A stretch of 64,000 nt of DNA from a bacterium (GTDB taxonomy: Bacteria; Pseudomonadota; Alphaproteobacteria; Caulobacterales; Caulobacteraceae), in assembly GCA_030824495.1 (NCBI GenBank), contig JAVBXP010000018.1, positions 1 to 64,000 on the forward strand, given 5' to 3'. The notes beneath the pieces were generated by a model, which did not search any database, was not told the DNA's origin, and saw only the letters and a list, made by a program, of their open reading frames with translations. Below, piece by piece: positions 56,530-64,000 of this stretch. Made by a program: the position numbers and the translations under genes. Position 1 is the stretch's first letter; each line of letters opens with the position of its first letter.

Positions 56530-57435
56530 TTAGCCGCCTTGCAGCTTGCGGAAGAACTTGCCGCTCTGCTCGCCGCCGTTGACATAGGCCTGCTGGCCTT
56601 CCGGATCGGAGATCTTGGACCAGTTGTCGCGGACTTCCTCGACCGACAGGCCGCCCTCGCCGAGGTACACGCCCTCGGTTTCGTAAATGCGCGACAGGGC
56701 GAAAGCGCCGGCGCCGGCGGTCAGGATCGCCCCGGTGGGGGCTTCTTCCGAGGCCAGGTAGACGACGCCCGGAGTGACGTATTCCGGCTTCAGCTTTTCC
56801 AGCACCGCCGGAGGCATCAGGTTCTCGGTCATCCGGGTCGCGGCCACCGGGCTGATGGCGTTGATGTGGATGTTGTTCTTCTGGCCTTCGAGCTTGATGG
56901 TGTTCATGAAGCCGATGATGCCGAGCTTGGCCGCGCCGTAGTTCGACTGGCCGAAGTTGCCGTACATGCCCGACGACGAGGTCGTCACGACGATGCGGCC
57001 GTAGTTCTGCTCGCGCATGATTTCCCAGACGGCCTTCACGGGCTTCACGGTGCCCATGAGGTGGACGTTCACGACCAGCTCGAAGTCGGCCAGTTCCATC
57101 TTGGAGAAGGACTTGTCGCGCAGGATGCCGGCGTTGGCGATCAGGATGTCGATGCGGCCCCAGGTATCCATGGCCTGCTTGATCATCAGGGCGACGCCGG
57201 CGTCGTCGGTGACCGACGAGCCGTTGGAGATGGCCTCGCCGCCAGCAGCCTTGATTTCGGCCACGACCGCGTCAGCGGCGGCCGAAGAGCCGCCAGCGCC
57301 GTCAACCGAACCGCCGAGGTCGTTGACCACGACCTTGGCGCCGCGACGGGCCAACTCAAGGGCGTGCTGACGGCCAAGGCCGCCGCCAGCGCCGGTGACG
57401 ATCGCGACTTTGCCGTCGAAGCGGATGTCCGCCAT
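56530..57435 (-). CDS. SDR family dehydrogenase, peroxisomal MFE-2-like
   Basis: A 301-residue SDR: TGAGGGLGRQHALELARRGA (NAD loop), NDLGGSVDGAGGSSAAADAV, NAGILRDKSFSKMELADFEL, active site SSSGMYGNFGQSNYGAAKLG (Tyr/Lys). The insert and end match the 3-hydroxyacyl-CoA dehydrogenase unit of multifunctional enzyme type 2, so it probably works in fatty acid or steroid side-chain beta-oxidation. Monocistronic, with its own terminator. Confidence 0.9.
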   Translation of the reverse strand: MADIRFDGKVAIVTGAGGGLGRQHALELARRGAKVVVNDLGGSVDGAGGSSAAADAVVAEIKAAGGEAISNGSSVTDDAGVALMIKQAMDTWGRIDILIANAGILRDKSFSKMELADFELVVNVHLMGTVKPVKAVWEIMREQNYGRIVVTTSSSGMYGNFGQSNYGAAKLGIIGFMNTIKLEGQKNNIHINAISPVAATRMTENLMPPAVLEKLKPEYVTPGVVYLASEEAPTGAILTAGAGAFALSRIYETEGVYLGEGGLSVEEVRDNWSKISDPEGQQAYVNGGEQSGKFFRKLQGG

Positions 57436-57518
57436 GGAAGTCTCCCAGGGATTAAAATTCGCCGCGGTTTGTGCGGCGCGGGAAGCGGGAGGTCAAGCGG
57501 GGCGTGTCGGCCTCGACC

Positions 57519-58067
57519 TCAGCCGGTTGAATCGAGGTGGCGGCGGACGTCTCGGACCAGGCGGTCAAGATCGTACGCCTCGTCTGTCCGGATGCTGATC
57601 GCCGGCTGCAGCCCCAGTGGGCCAAGCTTGGCGAGGTGGTCGAGTTGGGGGCCGAGGCTGTCTGAGCGCGCGGGGTCATTGTGACCTGGATGTCGTCGGC
57701 GCGAACGGAACCGCGCCTCGGCGATCTCCGGCGCGCAGACACAGTGGACCTCGACCAATCTCGCCGACAACGCCTTCAGCCAGGCGACGGGTGTTCCGGA
57801 GACGCCATCCATCGCCGGGTGCCGCCAGAACGAGACCATCACCGCGCCTTGGGACATCGCGGCGAGCCGCGCCAGGACGTTGTCGCTGGCCCGGCTGAGC
57901 TGTTGCCGCGTGCGCAAGTCCACCTCGCCAGCGCTTTCGAATAGCGCCTCCAGGATATCGTCCTTGTCGAACAGAGGCAGGCCCAACGCCTCGGCCAACT
58001 TGAGGGCCAGCGTCGTCTTCCCGCTCGCGGGCAGACCCGACACGACGATGAACGGCCGCTCGGTCAA
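57519..58067 (-). CDS. small P-loop kinase (AAA/zeta-like)
   Basis: A 182-residue P-loop protein with Walker A GLPASGKTT (residues 11-19), FDKDDILEALFE as the acceptor-binding region and an R-rich lid (FRSRRRHPGHNDPARSDSLG). It resembles small-molecule kinases of the adenylylsulfate kinase/gluconate kinase/chloramphenicol phosphotransferase type. The substrate is unknown. It lies 23 bases after the devB-like gene stop and is tandem with it. Confidence 0.75.
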   Translation of the reverse strand: MTERPFIVVSGLPASGKTTLALKLAEALGLPLFDKDDILEALFESAGEVDLRTRQQLSRASDNVLARLAAMSQGAVMVSFWRHPAMDGVSGTPVAWLKALSARLVEVHCVCAPEIAEARFRSRRRHPGHNDPARSDSLGPQLDHLAKLGPLGLQPAISIRTDEAYDLDRLVRDVRRHLDSTG

Positions 58068-58090
58068 GTTCGCCTCCAGATCGTCGGCTC

Positions 58091-59056
58091 TTACCGCGCC
58101 GCCAGGGTCTGCACCCCGCCCCGCATGAACTTCACCAGCACGCGCTGGCCAATTAGGAAGGGCGCGGTGTCGGCGCTGACCACCACCTCTACGACGCGGT
58201 CGTCGGCGCGTTCGGTGGGGTCATCGGACTGGAGCTTGCGGGCGCCGAAGACCGCCGCGCGGCGAATGACCTTGCCGTTGTAGACCTTGGTCGGGTCGGA
58301 TTCAGGGGCGATCTGCACGGTCTGCCCGATCGCCACGTGCGGCAGGGAGCTCTCGGCGATCTCGGCGCGGACAATGCGCGGAGCCACCGGCTCCAGGTCG
58401 AACATGTTGGAGACGTTCAGGGTCGAGGCGCCCGCGCCCGGATTGGCATAGCGCCGCGCGATGCGGCCGTCGGACGGCGCGCGGATCATTGTCAGCTCGA
58501 GATTGTAGCGGGCTTCCTCCAGCGCGGCCTGGGCGGTGGCCACCGCCGCGCGCTGGGCCTGCAGGTTGGCCTGGGCCTCCCTGATCTTGTCGGCGGCCTG
58601 GTCGAGCTTCTGGGCTGCGACGAAGTTGGTGGAGACCAGCGATTGCAGGCGTTGGTGCTCCCGTTGGGCGGTGGAGAGCTGGACCTGCAGCAGGGCGATC
58701 TGAGCCTTGGCCTGGTCGACGGCGGCGCTTGCGCGAGCGGCGGAAAGCTTGGGTTCGTCGTCTTCCTGGCGAGCCAGGATCTGGCCCTTAACGACCTTGT
58801 CGCCTTCCTGGACATAGACATCGCGGACGATGCCGGCGCGGCGGGCGGCGACCTGGATCATGCCGCCTTCGACGTCGGCCTTCCCGTTGGCGACAGCGAC
58901 GAACGGGCTCTTGGGGGCCGCGGCCGCGGCGGCGCGGGCTTCGGCGGCCTTCTTCGCCTTGGCTTGGCCAGCCATGGCGAAGGCGCCTCCGCCGATCACG
59001 GACAGGGCGGCGATGACAGTGATCTTGATGCGATGCGACTGAATGAACTGGAACAT
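58091..59056 (-). CDS. membrane fusion protein of DevBCA-type exporter
   Basis: A 321-residue HlyD/DevB-type periplasmic adaptor with an N-terminal anchor (KITVIAALSVIGGGAFAMAG), a lipoyl half (AARRAGIVRDVYVQEGDKVV), a coiled-coil hairpin (QIALLQVQLSTAQREHQRLQ) and the second lipoyl half (MIRAPSDGRIARRYANPGAG). It links the inner-membrane ABC pump to an outer-membrane channel, not present in the window. It follows the ATPase gene by 2 bases. Confidence 0.85.
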   Translation of the reverse strand: MFQFIQSHRIKITVIAALSVIGGGAFAMAGQAKAKKAAEARAAAAAAPKSPFVAVANGKADVEGGMIQVAARRAGIVRDVYVQEGDKVVKGQILARQEDDEPKLSAARASAAVDQAKAQIALLQVQLSTAQREHQRLQSLVSTNFVAAQKLDQAADKIREAQANLQAQRAAVATAQAALEEARYNLELTMIRAPSDGRIARRYANPGAGASTLNVSNMFDLEPVAPRIVRAEIAESSLPHVAIGQTVQIAPESDPTKVYNGKVIRRAAVFGARKLQSDDPTERADDRVVEVVVSADTAPFLIGQRVLVKFMRGGVQTLAAR

Positions 59057-59058
59057 GT

Positions 59059-59814
59059 CTAGGCCTTGATGAGCTCGTGGCGCCGGTCGCCGGCCGGAGC
59101 GTTCGCGGCGCGCGTGCGCCGGTCGTCCAGGATGCGGCCGTCTTCGATATGGATGACGCGGTCGGCATAGGCCTCGAGCCGCGGGTCGTGGGTGACGCAG
59201 ATCACCGCCGCCCCATGCTCCTTGGCCGCCCGCTGGAGTAGCTGGATCACGATCTGGCCGTTCTCGCCGTCGAGCGCGCTGGTTGGTTCGTCGGCGAACA
59301 GCAGACGCGGCTCCTTGGCCAGGGCGCGGGCGATAGCGACGCGTTGCTTTTCGCCACCGGAAAGCTCGGCGGGGCGCTGGTTGAGGCGTGCCCCCAGCCC
59401 AACCTCGGTCAGGGCGACGGCGGCGCGGTCCTTGGCTTCGGCGGGGCTGAAGCCCTTGTACTTCAGGATCGTCGTCACCTGTTGCAGGGCGGTCAGTGCG
59501 CCGAACAGGTTGAAGCCTTGGAAGATGAAGCCGCAGTTATCGAGCCGGAACTTGTCGATCTTGCCGGGGCGCTGGCTCCAAAGATCCTCGCCCAGGGCGG
59601 TGACCTGGCCTTCGTCGGGCTTCAGCAGGCCCGAGAGCGAGGCGATCAGGGTCGACTTGCCCGACCCCGACGGACCCATGACCATGGTCATCTCGCCATG
59701 GCGGCAGTCGAAGTCGACCGACTTCAGCACCTCGATATGGGTCCGGCCGGTCTTGAAGCGTTTGACCAGGCCGGTTCCCTGGAGGGCGATAGGATTGATG
59801 GCTGGGCCGTTCAT
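59059..59814 (-). CDS. ABC transporter ATPase (DevA/LolD/MacB type)
   Basis: A 251-residue ATPase with Walker A MGPSGSGKSTLIASL, Q-loop FIFQGFNLFGALTAL, signature LSGGEKQRVAIARAL, Walker B LLFADEPTSALD and the H-loop VTHD. This DevA/MacB-like subfamily works with FtsX-type permeases. ATG 59814 is the family start and overlaps the permease stop by 4 bases; the longer frame upstream is not coding. Confidence 0.93.
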   Translation of the reverse strand: MNGPAINPIALQGTGLVKRFKTGRTHIEVLKSVDFDCRHGEMTMVMGPSGSGKSTLIASLSGLLKPDEGQVTALGEDLWSQRPGKIDKFRLDNCGFIFQGFNLFGALTALQQVTTILKYKGFSPAEAKDRAAVALTEVGLGARLNQRPAELSGGEKQRVAIARALAKEPRLLFADEPTSALDGENGQIVIQLLQRAAKEHGAAVICVTHDPRLEAYADRVIHIEDGRILDDRRTRAANAPAGDRRHELIKA

Positions 59815-60953
59815 CGCAGCAGGTCCGCCGGTTGGCTTTTCTTGAGGATGCCCAGGGCCATCAGGCCCGAGGCGAGCGAGATCGCCATCAGCAGCACGCC
59901 GACGGCCGCCATCCAGGTGACCGGAAAACCCATCGGCAGGCCGCTGCTGCGAGCCAGCAGCGAGACCAGGAAGGTGAAGAGGGCGGTGGCGCCAAGACCG
60001 ACGACTCCGACCCAAAACGACAACTCCAGGACGATCAGGCGCAGCGATCCCATCGACACGCCAAGCGCCCGCAGCGAGGCGAATTCCTTGATGTTGGCGA
60101 GGATCGCGCCGCGCAGCGTCTGGGAGGTGATGCCGACGCCGATCAGGAAGCCCAAGAACACGGAGAAGCCGAGGAAGACGCCGATGATCTGTTCCTTCAT
60201 CAGCGCGCTCTCATTGGCCTTGGCCAGTTCGGGCCGGGTCCAGGCGCGATAGGCGCCCTTGGCGTCGGCGTTGAGCTGGTCGCGCACGGCCTGCGCCTGG
60301 CCCGGATCGCGCAGTCGCACCATCAAGGGACCGGTCTTCTCGCCCTTCTCGGCCATGCCCAACCGGCGCAGCGTATCGCGGGACACCACGATCGAGGCCT
60401 GGTTGATGTCGGGATAGCCGTCCAGCAGCGCCCGGATTCGGACGGTCTTTCCGTTGACCGTGGCTGTGTCACCGAGCTTCACGCCTAGGCGGTTCTGGGC
60501 CGAACGGTCGATGACGATGGCGTTGGGCTCCATCAGGGCCAGGCGCACGTTTTCCGGATAGTCGACCGGCAGGGTCAGGGCGCCTTCCTGGGTGTCGACC
60601 ATATTGACCTGCACCCAGGTCGTGACCTGCTTTTGGCCGCCCTCTGGCTGATTGGTCCAACGGCCGCCGCCACCGTCGAAGCTGGCGACCTCAACGACGT
60701 TGGGATTGAGGTAAAGCTGCGGGCCGATCCGTCTCGGAAGGCTGGAGGGACCTGAATTGATGAGACTTTCGGATTTGGCCGGCATGATCATCAGATCGGC
60801 GCGGGAACGGTCGATCGTGGCGGTCGCGGCCTGGATCATGCCGGTGAACATGCCCACCTGGGCCAGGATCAGCAGCCCTGAAAAGGCGAGCGCGATCACC
60901 GCCGCCAGATAGCGGCGCCATTCATAGATCAGGGTCGCTAGGGCCAATGACAT
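59811..60953 (-). CDS. FtsX-type ABC permease (DevC-like)
   Basis: A 380-residue permease with one N-terminal helix (AAVIALAFSGLLILAQVGMF), a large periplasmic domain (about residues 45-260) and three C-terminal helices, the MacB/FtsX-type layout. The end (LASGLMALGILKKSQPADLL) is typical of DevC, which exports glycolipids in cyanobacteria. ATG 60953 follows GAGGAG. First gene of a permease-ATPase-adaptor operon. Confidence 0.88.
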   Translation of the reverse strand: MSLALATLIYEWRRYLAAVIALAFSGLLILAQVGMFTGMIQAATATIDRSRADLMIMPAKSESLINSGPSSLPRRIGPQLYLNPNVVEVASFDGGGGRWTNQPEGGQKQVTTWVQVNMVDTQEGALTLPVDYPENVRLALMEPNAIVIDRSAQNRLGVKLGDTATVNGKTVRIRALLDGYPDINQASIVVSRDTLRRLGMAEKGEKTGPLMVRLRDPGQAQAVRDQLNADAKGAYRAWTRPELAKANESALMKEQIIGVFLGFSVFLGFLIGVGITSQTLRGAILANIKEFASLRALGVSMGSLRLIVLELSFWVGVVGLGATALFTFLVSLLARSSGLPMGFPVTWMAAVGVLLMAISLASGLMALGILKKSQPADLLR

Positions 60954-61115
60954 GAGCGTCTCCTCAACCGAAGCATGTGATGCACGTGGGCGCTGTAGCC
61001 TAGTTAAATCGAGGTAAGACGACGGGGTCGGTGCTGGTCACGCTGGCGGGCAAACGTTACGGAGTTACATCCAGCGAGCCCCTATGAGCGCTCGCGCACA
61101 TCAGGTTGCTGACGA

Positions 61116-63188
61116 ATGATCCCATTGAAGTTCGGCGCAGGCCTCGGCCTCGCCGCCGCTTTCGCGATTTCCGCAGGGCCCGCCTTCGCCGATGAAGGCA
61201 TGTGGACCTACGACAATTTTCCCACCGCAAAGGTCAATGCGGCCTACGGGTTGAAACTCGACCAGCCGTGGCTGGACCGGGTGCAGGCCGCCTCGGTGCG
61301 GCTGACCACCGGCTGCTCGGCCTCGCTGGTGTCGAAGTCGGGCCTGGTCCTGACCAACCATCACTGTGTGGTCGAGTGCGTCCAGGACCTCTCGTCGGAA
61401 AAGACCGACTTCGTGAAGGACGGCTTCGCTGCCGCCACGCGCGAGGAAGAGAAGAAGTGTCCGGGGATGCAGGCCGAGATTCTCACCTCGATCACGGACC
61501 TGACCAAGGACATCCAAGCCGCGACAGCGGGCAAGACCGGCCAGGACTTCATCCGGGCGCGTGACGCGGCGATGGCCGCGGCTGAACAAGCCGCCTGCGC
61601 TGGCGATCCGCAACTGCGTTGCCAGGTGGTCAGCCTGTATCGCGGCGGTCAGTTCAAGCTCTACAAGTACCGCAAGTACGCCGACGTCCGGCTGGTCTTC
61701 GCCCCCGAGTTCGCCACGGCGTTCTTCGGCGGCGACCCGGACAATTTCAACTTCCCACGCTTCAATCTCGATGTCGGCTTCCTGCGCCTCTATGAGGGCG
61801 GCAAGCCGGTCTCCACGCCGCAGCACCTGACCTGGGTCTCGCGCGCGCCGAAGGAAGGCGAGGCGACCTTCGTCTCCGGCAACCCCGGCTCGACCAACCG
61901 CCTGATGACCATGTCCCAGCTTGAGACCCTGCGCGACCTGACCATTCCGGTCGGCCAGCTGCAGCGCTCGGAAATGCGCGGTCGTTTGACCCGCTTCTCT
62001 GAGGAGTCTGCTGAGCACAAGCGCGTCGCCACCGATCCGCTGTTCGGGATCGAGAACTCCTTCAAGGTCTTCTACGGCCAGCAATCGGCACTTAACGACA
62101 AGACCTTCATGGACGCCAAGCGCGCCCAGGAAGCGGAGCTGAAGGCCAAGATCGCCGCCGACCCGAAGCTGGCGGCCGAGATTGGCGACCCGTGGGCCGA
62201 GATCGCGAAGGCCCAGACCGCCTACGCCAACAACTATCTGCGCTATCGCCAGATCGAGGGCGGGGCGACCTATTCCAACCTCTATCACTACGCCGAGATG
62301 CTGGTGCGCGCCGCGCAGGAGCGGGCCAAGCCGAGCGCCGAGCGTCTGCCGGAATACGCCGAGACCCGTCTGCCGCTGCTTGAAAAGCAACTGCTGGACG
62401 TCAAGCCGATCGACGCCGAGCTGGAAGAAATCTCTTTGGGCTTCTGGCTGTCGAAGACCCGCGAATATCTGACCACCGACGATGCGGCGGTGAAGGCCGT
62501 GCTCGGCAAGGAAAGCCCGGAGGGCCTAGCCAAGCGCACGGTCGCCGGCTCCAAGCTGGCTGACCCCGCCGCTCGCAAGGCGCTGTGGGACGGCGGCCTG
62601 GCCGCCATCCAGGCGTCTGACGACCCGATGATCCAGCTCTTCCTGCGCAACGACCCTGCCGCTCGCGCGGTGCGCAAGACCTGGGAGGCCGAGGTCGCCG
62701 GTCCCACCGACCGCGCCGCCGAACGCGTGGCCCGGGCCAAGTTCGCCGCCTATGGCGACGCGGTCTATCCGGACGCCACCTTCACCCCGCGTCTCTCCTA
62801 CGGGAAGGTCGCAGGCTGGACCTATCGCGGGACCACCGTGCCGGCGACGACCAATTTCGCCGGCCTCTATGAGCGGGCGACCGGCGCCGAGCCCTATCAG
62901 CTTGCGCCCCGTTGGGTCGCCGCCAAGGGCAAGGTGAACCCGGACACAGTCTATAACTTCGTCACCACCAATGACATCATCGGCGGCAACTCCGGCTCGC
63001 CGGTGGTCAACGCCAAGGGCGAGGTCCTGGGCGCGGCCTTCGACGGTAACATCCACTCGTTGGGCGGCGCCTTCGGCTATGACGGCTCGATCAACCGCAC
63101 GGTGGTCGTGGCCACCTCGGCTGCGACCGAGGCGCTGTCCAAGGTCTATGGCCAGACTGCTTTGGTGAAGGAACTGACGGGGAAGTAA
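61116..63188 (+). CDS. S46 family dipeptidyl peptidase (DPP7/DPP11-like)
   Basis: A 690-residue exported protease. The signal peptide ends at about residue 25 (SAGPAFADEG), followed by GMWTYDNFPTAKVNAAYGLK, the family start. The catalytic His83 is in TNHHC, the Asp lies in the GGDPDNFNFPRFNLDVGFLR region and the Ser625 in GGNSGSPVVNAKGEVLGAAF. S46 enzymes release N-terminal dipeptides in the periplasm; DPP7 prefers hydrophobic and DPP11 acidic P1 residues, which cannot be decided here. It is common in Bacteroidetes and some Caulobacterales. Monocistronic; divergent from the DevBCA-type operon. Confidence 0.92.
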   Translation: MIPLKFGAGLGLAAAFAISAGPAFADEGMWTYDNFPTAKVNAAYGLKLDQPWLDRVQAASVRLTTGCSASLVSKSGLVLTNHHCVVECVQDLSSEKTDFVKDGFAAATREEEKKCPGMQAEILTSITDLTKDIQAATAGKTGQDFIRARDAAMAAAEQAACAGDPQLRCQVVSLYRGGQFKLYKYRKYADVRLVFAPEFATAFFGGDPDNFNFPRFNLDVGFLRLYEGGKPVSTPQHLTWVSRAPKEGEATFVSGNPGSTNRLMTMSQLETLRDLTIPVGQLQRSEMRGRLTRFSEESAEHKRVATDPLFGIENSFKVFYGQQSALNDKTFMDAKRAQEAELKAKIAADPKLAAEIGDPWAEIAKAQTAYANNYLRYRQIEGGATYSNLYHYAEMLVRAAQERAKPSAERLPEYAETRLPLLEKQLLDVKPIDAELEEISLGFWLSKTREYLTTDDAAVKAVLGKESPEGLAKRTVAGSKLADPAARKALWDGGLAAIQASDDPMIQLFLRNDPAARAVRKTWEAEVAGPTDRAAERVARAKFAAYGDAVYPDATFTPRLSYGKVAGWTYRGTTVPATTNFAGLYERATGAEPYQLAPRWVAAKGKVNPDTVYNFVTTNDIIGGNSGSPVVNAKGEVLGAAFDGNIHSLGGAFGYDGSINRTVVVATSAATEALSKVYGQTALVKELTGK

Positions 63189-63200
63189 GGCCAACCCCAT

Positions 63201-63314
63201 TCGTCATCCCCGGCTGGAGCGGAGCAGAAGGCCGGGGATCCATAGACAGGATGCTCTCGGGGCGAACTGGACCTCGGAGTCTATGGATGGCCGGGACAAG
63301 CCCGGCCATGACGA
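63201..63314. repeat. composite palindromic intergenic element (114 bases)
   Basis: Outer arms TCGTCAT (63201-63207) and ATGACGA (63308-63314). Inside are CCCCGGC (63208-63214) matched by GCCGGGG (63231-63237), then ATCCATAGAC (63238-63247) matched by GTCTATGGAT (63279-63288), and GGCCGGG/CCCGGCC (63289-63306). Nested pairs make one long folded unit, typical of dispersed palindromic elements (REP/RPE type). It holds no coding sequence. Confidence 0.6.
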
Positions 63315-63373
63315 GCGTGGGGAGGGGGCTGGCCTGGCTTGCGCCGCGAACTTGCCGCGCCATATTCGAGGCC

Positions 63374-63694
63374 ATGTCCAGCCTCCGCATGCCCCAGGGT
63401 TCCCGGTCGCCGTTCCAGACCGGCGCCAACATCCTCGATATTGAGATCCAGCAGGAGCGCAGCGCCGCGCTTGGCGCCGCCGGCCAGCGCATTGAGAAGG
63501 CCCTGGCCGCCCTACGCGAGTTCGACGCCTCGGGCGCGGATATCGCCCTTCGGCCGCCGATCCTGAAAGAGGCGGCGACGGCGGTCTGGTACTATTTCAT
63601 CCAGCGCGAAGCCTGCGGCATCCGCGATCAGCGGCCCGCCATCGAGCACTATGCGATCCCGCGCGAAGTGCTGATGCGGCTAGGCGCTCGGTAG
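63374..63694 (+). CDS. small conserved protein, DUF6665-like
   Basis: A 106-residue protein: ATG 63374 opens MSSLRMPQGSRSPFQTGANI, then EIQQERSAALGAAGQRIEKA and AVWYYFIQREACGIRDQRPA, IEHYAIPREVLMRLGAR. A helical cytosolic protein with the pattern I remember for the uncharacterised DUF6665 family (length and the QREACG/YxIPREV motifs). Function unknown. It is downstream of a palindromic element and not clearly in an operon. Confidence 0.65.
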   Translation: MSSLRMPQGSRSPFQTGANILDIEIQQERSAALGAAGQRIEKALAALREFDASGADIALRPPILKEAATAVWYYFIQREACGIRDQRPAIEHYAIPREVLMRLGAR

Positions 63695-63699
63695 GGCGT

Positions 63700-64000
63700 T
63701 CAGCTCGCCGCCTTCATCTTGCGCGCCAGATCCTGCAGCGTCGTTCGAAGTTCAACGATCTCGTCGAGCGGCAATTGAAGCTGGCAAGCCAGCGCCGTCG
63801 GAACTACTCCCGCCTTTTCGCGCAGCGCTTCGCCGGCTTGCGTCAGGGCGATTTGCACGCGCCGCTCGTCCTCCGCGTCGCGGGTGCGGGTGACGAAGCC
63901 CGCCGCTTCGAGGCGTTTCAGCAGCGGGGTCAGGGTGCCCGAATCCAGTTCCAGCGCCTGGCCCAAAGCCTTCACCGTGCGCGGCGCCTGTTCCCACAAG
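63700..64000 (-). CDS. MarR/OhrR family transcriptional regulator (partial)
   Basis: The C-terminal 100 residues of a MarR-family protein; the N-terminus lies beyond the right edge. The wing motif LELDSGTLTPLLKRLEAAGF and RDAEDERRVQIALTQAGEAL match OhrR, the organic-peroxide sensor. The reactive N-terminal cysteine that would confirm OhrR is outside the window. Nothing can be said about its target. Confidence 0.82.
   Translation of the reverse strand, partial: LWEQAPRTVKALGQALELDSGTLTPLLKRLEAAGFVTRTRDAEDERRVQIALTQAGEALREKAGVVPTALACQLQLPLDEIVELRTTLQDLARKMKAAS

Noticed and set aside
59059..60015. 318-codon version of the ABC ATPase
   Set aside because: The extra residues come from the permease gene in another frame; ATG 59814 is the family start.

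Overview
The window is high-GC alphaproteobacterial DNA, almost certainly from the Caulobacterales (Caulobacter or Phenylobacterium type; the genus cannot be settled from sequence reading alone). The main evidence is an intact ctrA cell-cycle regulator gene with clustered GANTC (CcrM-type) sites upstream, a fliF-fliG-flbE(fliH)-fliN-flbD-flhA flagellar cluster in the Caulobacter order, and a circularly permuted two-piece tmRNA whose tag reads AANDNFAEEVRLAA. Genes are tightly packed on both strands, with many 4-base start/stop overlaps. I see no prophage, insertion sequence, CRISPR array or plasmid gene; the only mobile-looking DNA is short palindromic repeat elements.

Layout. 1-3.1 kb: the start of a RodZ-like membrane HTH protein and ptsP (enzyme I-Ntr). 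3.3-7.7 kb: an accessory-looking block of two regulator/target modules (COG2345-type regulator facing an MFS exporter; TetR regulator facing a GNAT plus NAD(P)-binding enzyme operon). 7.7-15.2 kb: lysC, ubiG, an FkbM methyltransferase, an acyl-CoA ligase, an alpha/beta hydrolase, a small exported protein and a zinc alcohol dehydrogenase. 15.4-22 kb: three very small genes, a double-TetR regulator, an M23 peptidase, arsC and a membrane M28 peptidase. 22-35 kb: the cell-cycle/flagellar region with ctrA, an SDR, fliIJ, two small membrane proteins, a GNAT, then flhA, flbD, fliN, fliH/flbE, fliG and fliF on the minus strand. 35-39.5 kb: an S12 beta-lactamase-family protein, a C13 caspase/legumain-like protein, a thioesterase, sspB and ssrA. 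39.5-47 kb: uspA, aqpZ, an exported hypothetical, ilvH, a SnoaL-like protein, an MscS-type channel, ilvB with a leader-peptide attenuator, and miaA. 47-53.4 kb: serB, a HAD phosphatase, a trypsin-like protease, a GNAT, hflC, hflK and mrp. 53.4-64 kb: two tandem GPH-type sugar transporters, an SDR, a small kinase, a DevBCA-type export operon, an S46 dipeptidyl peptidase, a small conserved protein and a MarR/OhrR regulator cut by the right edge.

Functional threads. CtrA is the master regulator of early flagellar genes, and both class II flagellar operons (fliIJ and fliF) lie close by with TTAA-containing promoter regions. ssrA and sspB are neighbours on one strand, placing the degradation tag and its ClpXP adaptor together, and CtrA itself ends in Ala-Ala like a ClpXP substrate. 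Branched-chain amino acid synthesis is split (ilvB apart from ilvH), and ilvB has a clear leader peptide rich in Leu/Val codons followed by an intrinsic terminator. The most interesting items are regulatory: paired TTTGWCAAA operators lying over both start codons of a divergent pair, the ilvB attenuator, the miaA/serB start codons sharing one CATG, and dense GANTC clusters before ctrA and fliI.
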